This document shows, piece by piece, positions 23,815 to 29,795 of a stretch of DNA of 31,823 bases. Positions within the stretch are counted from its first letter, which is position 1, and the number at the start of each line of letters is the position of its first letter. Where the stretch lies: contig JBCDAH010000050.1 in the NCBI GenBank assembly GCA_039186015.1, positions 1 to 31,823 on the forward strand. Reading direction: 5' to 3'. A program made the translations under genes and the position numbers. Origin of the DNA: JBCBWG01 sp039186015 (lineage in GTDB: Bacteria > Pseudomonadota > Alphaproteobacteria > Rhizobiales > Hyphomicrobiaceae). The notes beneath the pieces were generated by a model that saw only the letters and a program-made list of their open reading frames with translations, had not been told where the DNA came from and ran no database searches.

Positions 23815-25197
23815 GTGTCTCATCAAGCCCTCAATGTGAGTGTGCCGGCAAATGACGATGCGGCCACAGATCCACTCGCACGTTTGGCAACCGTGTTTGA
23901 AACGCGCGCGTGTGAACTGCCGACGTCTCGGCTTGGCGGGCGCATTACGGCAATCTCCGCAACGCACATTCAGGTTGCCGGACTGGCGACGACCGTTCGG
24001 CTGGGCGATGCCGTCGAAACGGACACGGGCATTATGGGTGAAGTTATCGCCCTACAGGATGGCATTGCCACGGTGAAGCTTTTTGCGTCGGCCCCACGCC
24101 TTGGTCTTGGGACCATCGCCTGGGTTCGCGATAGCCTGAGCCTCCGACCGACGCGCGCCTGGCGCGGGCGAGTCATTGATGCGCTCGGGCAGCCCATTGA
24201 CGGCCGCGGCGATCTGCCGATCGGTGAGAGACAATATGACGTTGAAGTCGATCCGCTCCCGGCGATGGAACTCGACCGGCTGAGCGCTCCGTTGAAGACG
24301 GGAATTCGCGCCGTCGACATTTTTACCCCCCTGTGCGTCGGGCAACGCGTGGGCGTGTTCGCCGGCTCGGGCGTCGGAAAGACAACACTGCTGTCCATGT
24401 TTGCCGGCGCCACCAGCTTCGACACGGTTGTCGTTGCCCTCGTCGGCGAGCGCGCACGTGAAGTTCGCGAGTTCGTTGAAGATGCACTCGCCGAAAAGGC
24501 ACAGCACGCCGTCATGGTCGTTTCGACCAGCGCTGAAGACGCCATGCGTCGTAAGCTATCTGCACAAACCGCCGTTGCCATTGCGGAGTATTTTCGGGAC
24601 TGCGGCGACCGCGTTCTTCTGATCGTCGATTCCATCACGCGATATGCGCATGCCTTGCGCGAGATTGCGTCGGCTGCCGGCGAGGCGCCAATGGCACGTG
24701 GATTTCCGCCGTCCGTGTTTGCGAATGTCCCACGACTTCTCGAACGCGCGGGGCCTGGCCGACCGGACTCGGGTTCGATAACAGGCCTGTTCTCGGTACT
24801 GGTCGATGGCGATGACATCAACGACCCGATTGCCGACAACATTCGAGGCACGCTCGATGGACACATTGTGCTCAGCCGTCACGTCGCGGATCAAGGTCGC
24901 TTCCCGGCGATTGATTTGCAGTCGTCGATTTCGCGGACATCTCACCTCAGCTGGACAAGCGAGCAGGGCAAGTTGGTCTCGCAGCTGAAAGCGATGGTGG
25001 CCCGGTTTGAAGAAACGCGCGATCTTCGCGCTGCTGGCGCTTACCAGCCGGGTGCCGATGCGGAGCTTGACCAAGCCGTCCACCTCGCACCGCGACTTTA
25101 CCAGGCCTTGATTCAAGGGCCCAAAGAAACATCGATTGATGATGCGTTCCTGGCTGTCGCAGCAGCGCTGCACACTAGCGAGCCAGAAGCGGAGTAA
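23815..25197 (+). CDS. fliI: Flagellum-specific ATPase FliI
   Basis: Cytoplasmic hexameric ATPase of the flagellar type III export apparatus, related to F1 beta. The Walker A motif AGSGVGKT is at about 183-190, GERAREV at 211-217 and the Walker B strand LLIVDS at 268-273, followed by TRYAHALREI. The N-terminal barrel domain and a 460-residue length are normal. The start is GTG, with AAGG upstream at the end of flgF. Its regulator FliH is encoded in the fliF operon. The stop is 27 bp from the convergent GntR gene; no clear terminator is visible between them. Confidence 0.97.
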   Translation: MSHQALNVSVPANDDAATDPLARLATVFETRACELPTSRLGGRITAISATHIQVAGLATTVRLGDAVETDTGIMGEVIALQDGIATVKLFASAPRLGLGTIAWVRDSLSLRPTRAWRGRVIDALGQPIDGRGDLPIGERQYDVEVDPLPAMELDRLSAPLKTGIRAVDIFTPLCVGQRVGVFAGSGVGKTTLLSMFAGATSFDTVVVALVGERAREVREFVEDALAEKAQHAVMVVSTSAEDAMRRKLSAQTAVAIAEYFRDCGDRVLLIVDSITRYAHALREIASAAGEAPMARGFPPSVFANVPRLLERAGPGRPDSGSITGLFSVLVDGDDINDPIADNIRGTLDGHIVLSRHVADQGRFPAIDLQSSISRTSHLSWTSEQGKLVSQLKAMVARFEETRDLRAAGAYQPGADAELDQAVHLAPRLYQALIQGPKETSIDDAFLAVAAALHTSEPEAE

Positions 25198-25223
25198 AGC
25201 GGTCTCAGCCGACGTTGTATAGC

Positions 25224-25985
25224 CTACCACTTCACCAACGTCGCGGTGTGGTCTGCCGCGTACTTCGCATCGCCCAGCAGAACGTGCTGGATGGAAAACT
25301 CAATCGGGCGGCCGGCCATGTCGAACCAAAGGCGCTCGATCCGCAACAACGGCTCGCCGAACTTGATGTCCATAAGGTTACTAAGCGTATCGTCGGCCTC
25401 GGTCATATCAATCAAATCGGAACACCGACCGATCATCACGCGGTCCTGCAAATCGTGGAGCTCCCCGTTTGCGTCGTCTGCCGGGCCGGTCTCGAAAATC
25501 TCGGCGAGGGTTGCGCGGCGCAGTCTGGCAAAGTCGCAGCTCTTGGGGCCACCGCCTCGCGTGATCAACCGTGTTACGGTGACAATATCCTCGCCGGAGT
25601 TCGCGCCCAGCCTCTCGGCATCGGTTGCATCTGCAGGCACGATTGATTGCTCGATAATCTCATAGCCGGTCGTCGACGGTGCCTCACCGTCTTTCCGAAA
25701 TCGATTGAGGAGGCGCCCGGAAATCGACCTTCGGTCGGCGACAATCGTTCCGCGCCCGGGATGGCGGGTCACAAGCCCGTTGGCTTCCAAAGCTTGGATC
25801 GCCTTGCGCATCGTCCCGACGCTCACGTCGAATTCCCGCGCGAGATCATTCTCGCCGGGCAGGAACGATCCGACGGGCCACCGCCCCTTAAGAACAGCGG
25901 ACTGGAGGATCTTTGAGATCTGCTGATAGCGTGGTCCGGCAAGCGTTGTATCAATTCGTACAGTGTCCATTGAGAAAGCGTTCAT
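25224..25985 (-). CDS. GntR-family regulator with UTRA domain (HutC subfamily)
   Basis: Predicted ligand-responsive DNA-binding repressor or activator. A winged helix-turn-helix lies at about 18-82 (LAREFDVSVGTMRKAIQALEANGLV, then GRGT), followed by a UTRA effector domain from about 100 to the C-terminus, with the LRIERLWFDMAGRPIEFSIQHV pattern typical of HutC-type regulators. GGAGG is 4 nt before the ATG at 25985, fixing the start. It is convergent with fliI and surrounded by flagellar genes, but nothing in the sequence ties it to motility. No metabolic gene that could be its target lies nearby. The ligand is unknown. Confidence 0.9.
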   Translation of the reverse strand: MNAFSMDTVRIDTTLAGPRYQQISKILQSAVLKGRWPVGSFLPGENDLAREFDVSVGTMRKAIQALEANGLVTRHPGRGTIVADRRSISGRLLNRFRKDGEAPSTTGYEIIEQSIVPADATDAERLGANSGEDIVTVTRLITRGGGPKSCDFARLRRATLAEIFETGPADDANGELHDLQDRVMIGRCSDLIDMTEADDTLSNLMDIKFGEPLLRIERLWFDMAGRPIEFSIQHVLLGDAKYAADHTATLVKW

Positions 25986-26505
25986 TCTGCCTCCAATATT
26001 TCACTGTGCTTATATCTGCTGAGTCTCAGGACCACTGACGCGTTGACTGCCAAGGACCATGGCCGGCTTCTTCGACTTATGGCGCTTCGCACAATAAGTA
26101 ACGACTCGCACGCCCGACCGCTGGTCGTGAAGCTGGCTGCCAAAGTTCTCCACAGGGTTGCGAGGTTTTCCGGCGCTCCGGGCATCTGAGAGCGTTTCAG
26201 GTCTAGCTGGAACCATCCCAGACTTCTTTCGTTTTAGGGGTTCCTGGCCGGCCGCCCGGCGGAATGACGTCGTGAGTGGCCAGACGAGTGAATCAATCCT
26301 GGAGTGTGCGCTGGCGAAGCGATTTCGCCTATGGCGGACGGCCTCCAGACATGCGAGGGTGCGCGGGTCAGCGTTGGCCTGCGTTGGGAGGCAAATGCGA
26401 CGTAGAGCCAATCCTCACGGTTCCGGCAGTGGCTCGTTAACCGAGAAAGCGATTGCCAGGTCGCAGTCAACTCTCTTGGAAGGGGTACGCGGTAAACCTA
26501 GCGCC
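25986..26505. other. 520-bp stretch without a supported gene
   Basis: It lies between the GntR start and the small ORF at 26506. A TATAAG box about 25 bp upstream of the GntR start, on the minus strand, could belong to its promoter. Open frames here (for example minus 26010-26411) are Arg/Pro/Ser-rich, lack ribosome sites and resemble no family I know. I see no tRNA, terminator or insertion-sequence ends. Confidence 0.5.
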
Positions 26506-26751
26506 ATGAGTAAGCAGCAAACACAACGAATGATCGTCGCGCGTCTGTCGGGTCTGGATGACTGGCTCGAAAGCGAGGCGCCGTACGTTCAACACGACCA
26601 GCTCCACCTCGAGCCGAACTCGGTCGAGAGAGCGTATTGGCACCTGGGCTACCGTGCCGCCCTGCACGACGCTCTTCGCCTCATCCGAGAAGGCGGTCCC
26701 GACAAACCGGACACGCCCACGTCGTGTTCGGAGGACGAGTCGGGTGAATGA
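26506..26751 (+). CDS. Small conserved hypothetical protein (81 residues)
   Basis: The ATG at 26506 opens MSKQQTQRMIVARLSGLDDWLESEAP, followed by a block with ERAYWHLGYRAALHDALRLI. This resembles small uncharacterised alphaproteobacterial proteins I recall, with the pattern LDxWLxxEAPY...AYWHxGYxAALxDA. The function is unknown. It is soluble, with no signal peptide. The frame continues upstream to 26158, but that part is Arg-rich and looks non-coding. No clear Shine-Dalgarno precedes the ATG. Its last 71 bp overlap the 3' end of the minus-strand gene at 26681; the overlapping residues are its variable hydrophilic tail. Confidence 0.6.
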   Translation: MSKQQTQRMIVARLSGLDDWLESEAPYVQHDQLHLEPNSVERAYWHLGYRAALHDALRLIREGGPDKPDTPTSCSEDESGE

Positions 26752-27028
26752 AGTTGCCCTGCGGCCGGAACCGGTGGAAGAGCTCACATTCCAACCGGAA
26801 CGTCTGCATCGCCGTCATCGTCAGCTTGAACTTGAAGTGACTGCTTGAACCGACGAATTTCATCAATTCTTCTCTGAGTTCCTCATCCGAGCGACCGACC
26901 CGCTCGATCCGGAATGTATTTGCATGGTCGATGTGGCCCAGTGCGAATACACCGAGTCGCCGCGGGCTGACCGCTTGCCTTATCGTATCGACCTGGAGGC
27001 TGTAGGGGCCCTTAAGCTGTGTCGTCAC
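26681..27028 (-). CDS. Small GIY-YIG-like protein with C-terminal CPVC
   Basis: 115 residues starting at a GTG with a perfect AGGAGGT Shine-Dalgarno 7 nt upstream. The layout resembles a minimal GIY-YIG fold: GVFALG at 26-31 in place of GIY, RVGRS at 43-47 in place of YIG with its following Arg, then a conserved-type Glu80 in TFRLECELFHRF. It ends with HPTRPPNTTWACPVC, a half zinc-ribbon-like pair. I recall similar uncharacterised alphaproteobacterial proteins. The first Tyr of the YIG motif is Arg here and the usual RL-xx-H helix is changed, so nuclease activity is doubtful. It is not flagellar by sequence. Confidence 0.6.
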   Translation of the reverse strand: MTTQLKGPYSLQVDTIRQAVSPRRLGVFALGHIDHANTFRIERVGRSDEELREELMKFVGSSSHFKFKLTMTAMQTFRLECELFHRFRPQGNFIHPTRPPNTTWACPVCRDRLLG

Positions 27029-27104
27029 GTTGTGGACCTCCTAAAGTCTGAAATCCGAATTCCTCGGTCGGCGTTGGTGAGTTCGCGACCTCGATGCGGG
27101 CCAC

Positions 27105-27569
27105 TCACGCGCGCTTGCTCGGATCGCAGCGAACCTGGCTTTGGTTCAGAAACGTCATGCCCTCGATGATGACACTTTCGATGACTTTCTCGCCAATCGC
27201 GTCGTTGGCGCTGGCCGTGATGTCCTTTGCGACGGCTTTCAGATCTCTGCGTTCCATGGTGCCGTATGCGTAGCTCGGGTCATCGTAGATCGTCTTGAAT
27301 GCGGCAGCCGTCGCATATGCGTGCAACGCCATTCCCAGCTTCTTCACCTTCAGCTCGTCTGCGGTGATGGTCACGCGCGCGATCACGTAGCCCGCAACAC
27401 CGCGCTTATGAACGACTGGAACCGCAATCGGGGAGAGTTTGACGTAGTCGATGCCGCCGAGACTGCGCTTGGCTGGTCCCGGTGTGGGTGTATTCATCAT
27501 CAGGGTGCCGTACGTGGCCAGCAGCGTCACACCGCTAATCCAGATGCCCAGTGCGATGGTCTTTATCAT
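27105..27569 (-). CDS. Single-pass membrane protein of unknown function after flgN (orf154)
   Basis: 154 residues with an N-terminal membrane segment (about 4-25, TIALGIWISGVTLLATYGTLM) and a predicted periplasmic domain of about 125 residues. The gene starts 7 bp after the flgN stop, with GGTGATG as a possible ribosome site, so it ends the flhA-fliR-fliJ-flgJ-flgN operon. The topology (one anchor, small periplasmic domain, strand GYVIARVTITADELKVKK, and an end resembling ESVIIEGMTFLNQSQVR) recalls FliL, but I cannot confirm homology. fliL itself is present at 13312-13824. A paired GTGAGT...ACTCAC hairpin follows the stop but lacks a U-tract. Confidence 0.65.
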   Translation of the reverse strand: MIKTIALGIWISGVTLLATYGTLMMNTPTPGPAKRSLGGIDYVKLSPIAVPVVHKRGVAGYVIARVTITADELKVKKLGMALHAYATAAAFKTIYDDPSYAYGTMERRDLKAVAKDITASANDAIGEKVIESVIIEGMTFLNQSQVRCDPSKRA

Positions 27570-27576
27570 TTGCTCA

Positions 27577-28002
27577 TCACCGTTGTGCTGACAGCTCGGA
27601 GTAGGTTCCGTCGGACTGCGACGTCTGCACGACGCGCGCGACGAGAGAGGTTATCTCCCGGAGGGCTTCAACATGGAGACCGAGGAGACGATGGTTGTCC
27701 GCCAGCCCTTCGCGGATCTTCTGCAGGCTTTCGATAGCCGCGTCGCTGGGCTGCGTATCATCCAAGGATGCCGACACCCGGCTGAGTTCGAGCGTGAGCT
27801 GGTTCTTGCGCGTCACAATCATTCCGATTTTTGCGTCATCACGTTCAGCCAGAGCCTGCCGTTCTTCCTGCAGAACGCTCGTCAGCTTGTCGGCGAGCCT
27901 CTGGATCACAAGATCTACTTGTGCAGACTGGTCGGCTTTTGGCTTGGCTCCGCCAGCGTTGCGGCTAGCGACTGGGCCCTGCGATTGCGAATATCCGTCC
28001 AT
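27577..28002 (-). CDS. flgN: Putative flagellar export chaperone FlgN
   Basis: FlgN chaperones the hook-filament junction proteins FlgK and FlgL. The 141-residue translation from the ATG at 28002 (GAGGGG 5 nt upstream, 2 bp after the flgJ stop) has a low-complexity start. Long amphipathic helices follow, with the pattern LADKLTSVLQEERQALAERD and then a second helix pair ending SLVARVVQ. This matches FlgN in size and arrangement, though the sequence is divergent. The upstream in-frame start at 28053 would lie inside flgJ. The call depends partly on the flgJ-flgN order seen in rhizobia. Confidence 0.65.
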   Translation of the reverse strand: MDGYSQSQGPVASRNAGGAKPKADQSAQVDLVIQRLADKLTSVLQEERQALAERDDAKIGMIVTRKNQLTLELSRVSASLDDTQPSDAAIESLQKIREGLADNHRLLGLHVEALREITSLVARVVQTSQSDGTYSELSAQR

Positions 28003-28004
28003 GC

Positions 28005-28595
28005 TCACCCCTCTACCGATCTGTCTGATGGCCTGATCAAGGTTGGCGCCCAAGCGGCAAAGTCGGCGCGGTTCTCTGCGCTGCTGGCCGTGGCGTTGTC
28101 AGACGCAACGGCACGAGCGAGCGAGGTTGGGCCGTTCTCTGCCGTCTTCAGAAGTTGAAGGCGACCGTCACGGGTTATCTCTTCAGCGATCTTCTCCGAG
28201 AGCGCCGAACGCCATAAACGGCCTGCAGTGCCTTCACCGAACAGAGCGCCAGTCTCCTTCGGCAGCATGGCGTCAATCAGCATCCGCATCGTGAATGTCT
28301 CGAACGCCTGCATCTGCTTGGCCTTCGCGTCATCTGCCTGGGTACCTCTCGGCGGCGGGGCGTTCTGATTGGTCTGCGCTGCCCGCTGAGCGGAGCGGAC
28401 CGTTGTCTCGAAACTCGGCTGCGTGACGGATAGCCCCGGCCCTGGCCCGAGGTTCGACGACGCGCCCGTCGTGACCCGATCGACGGTCGTTGACCAGCCG
28501 CTCGGCCAAATGGCAGCGCTTTGAATTGGAAGATCCAAGACCGATCTCGCCTGTGCTTCTACATGGGCCACGGGCGGACGATTACGAATATGCAA
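28005..28595 (-). CDS. flgJ: Rod-binding protein FlgJ, single-domain (no muramidase)
   Basis: Rod cap/scaffold protein. The C-terminal half contains the rod-binding block MQAFETFTMRMLIDAMLPKE followed by GLFGEG-type residues and AGRLWRSALSEKIAEEITRDGRLQL. There is no peptidoglycan-hydrolase domain, as is common in alphaproteobacteria, so rod penetration of the wall needs a separate enzyme. The start is uncertain: there is no in-frame ATG ahead of the conserved region. Candidates are TTG at 28595, GTG at 28571 or TTG at 28538, none with a strong Shine-Dalgarno. It lies between the fliJ-like gene and flgN. Confidence 0.78.
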   Translation of the reverse strand: MHIRNRPPVAHVEAQARSVLDLPIQSAAIWPSGWSTTVDRVTTGASSNLGPGPGLSVTQPSFETTVRSAQRAAQTNQNAPPPRGTQADDAKAKQMQAFETFTMRMLIDAMLPKETGALFGEGTAGRLWRSALSEKIAEEITRDGRLQLLKTAENGPTSLARAVASDNATASSAENRADFAAWAPTLIRPSDRSVEG

Positions 28596-28636
28596 GACAC
28601 GGTAGACGTCGCCGCGCAGTTCATCGTTCGATTACT

Positions 28637-29053
28637 CTACCGGCGCGAACTTGCGGAAGCCTGACGTCCCTGATCCGGCTTCGACGTGAGCGCAATCTCG
28701 AGAAGCTGCGTCTCCTGCACCTTGCGGTCACGTGCGTTTCGGCGGGTCAGAAGCATCTCGCGCAAGCGATCGACGATCCGGCCGCGCACGAGTGCATCCG
28801 TCCGCACATCTTGGAGATCGCTCTTCAGCGTAACCACATCAGCCTGACGGCGCTGCAAGCGTTTTTGCCAGACGTCTGCAAACCGACTGCTGACACTGTC
28901 TGCCGACGAGAGATTCGACGACGCCCATTCAATTTCAGAACATGCCGCTATCAGATCGTGCTGCAGACGGGCAGCCTCCGCTAGCTTCTGCTTTTTCAGG
29001 ATGGCTTGGATGCGCACAAGCTGGCGTAGGCGTTTTGCCTGAGTGTCCGGCAT
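28637..29053 (-). CDS. FliJ-like coiled-coil protein
   Basis: 138 residues from the ATG at 29053, which lies one base after the fliR stop. The translation is almost entirely charged helix (QAKRLRQLVRIQAILKKQKLAEAARLQHDL, then a second long helix rich in Arg, Asp and Leu), with no membrane segment. This is the architecture of FliJ, the export ATPase stalk that sits inside the FliI ring and contacts FlhA. Coiled-coil sequence alone is weak evidence. The place between fliR and flgJ, and the absence of any other fliJ near fliI, support the call. Confidence 0.6.
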   Translation of the reverse strand: MPDTQAKRLRQLVRIQAILKKQKLAEAARLQHDLIAACSEIEWASSNLSSADSVSSRFADVWQKRLQRRQADVVTLKSDLQDVRTDALVRGRIVDRLREMLLTRRNARDRKVQETQLLEIALTSKPDQGRQASASSRR

Positions 29054-29054
29054 C

Positions 29055-29795
29055 TCACAGCCCCTCGAGCGTTTGGCGCACACGGTCTGTGAACAACAGC
29101 AACAGTTCCGCGATTGCAAAGTGCGCCAGCAGCAAACCACCGGCGATCAGCACGGGTATCGAGACAAAGTAGGCGGGCACCTGCGGCACCAGGCGGTTGA
29201 CCACGCCAAAGATGAGATTGACCAGAAGCCCGAAAATCAAGAACGGGCCGCTAATCTGGATTGCCAGATAGAAGGCCTGAGACAGCGTTCCAACAAGGAA
29301 CTCCGTCCGGAAACCGATGTCGAAGCCTGAACCGATCGGATAGGCATCGAAACTGCGCACCAGCGCGCCTATAACGGCCCAGTGCAGATTGAGCACGAAG
29401 AACAACAGGGTAGCCGTGCTCGTGATCAACGCCGTAAGCGGGACCGTGGCCTGATCATCGATCGCAACGCCGCCGGGTTGCATTCCGAAGCCGATGTAGG
29501 CGGATATCGCGGTTCCGGCGAACTCCAAGGCGACAAGGTAGATGCGAGCAACCAGACCGATGGTAACGCCGGTCACAAACTCGGACGAGATCCTGAGGAG
29601 CAACATATCCGGGCTTGCGACCTGTGTGACAGGCGCCGCAATTGGCGAGATCATCCAGGCTAGAATGACCGCGAACATGAGCCGAATGCGCATCGGGATG
29701 CGCGGACTGGCGAATCCGGGCACCAGCATCATGATGCCGCCGACTCTGCAGAACACAAGAAAGACGTGGAGTACGAATTCGCTCGGTTCGCTCAC
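29055..29795 (-). CDS. fliR: Flagellar export gate protein FliR
   Basis: Subunit of the FliP-FliQ-FliR export channel. The 246 residues show six hydrophobic segments. FliR-type blocks include FVLHVFLVFCRVGGIMMLVPGFASPRIPMRIRL, GLVARIYLVALEFAGTAISAYIGFGM and the loop FDAYPIGSG. The GTG at 29795 overlaps the flhA stop by 4 bp (GTGA) and gives the usual start VSEPSEFVLHVF. The longer open frame up to 29897 lies inside flhA and is rejected. The fliJ-like gene follows directly. Confidence 0.93.
   Translation of the reverse strand: MSEPSEFVLHVFLVFCRVGGIMMLVPGFASPRIPMRIRLMFAVILAWMISPIAAPVTQVASPDMLLLRISSEFVTGVTIGLVARIYLVALEFAGTAISAYIGFGMQPGGVAIDDQATVPLTALITSTATLLFFVLNLHWAVIGALVRSFDAYPIGSGFDIGFRTEFLVGTLSQAFYLAIQISGPFLIFGLLVNLIFGVVNRLVPQVPAYFVSIPVLIAGGLLLAHFAIAELLLLFTDRVRQTLEGL

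Noticed and set aside
26010..26411. 133-codon minus-strand open frame upstream of the GntR gene
   Set aside because: Arg/Ser/Pro-rich composition, no ribosome site, overlap with the likely GntR promoter region, and no resemblance to a family I know. A degenerate gene cannot be excluded.
26158..26505. Long N-terminal extension of the 81-residue hypothetical protein
   Set aside because: The extension is Arg-rich and lacks similarity to the compact conserved part. The ATG at 26506 is more credible.
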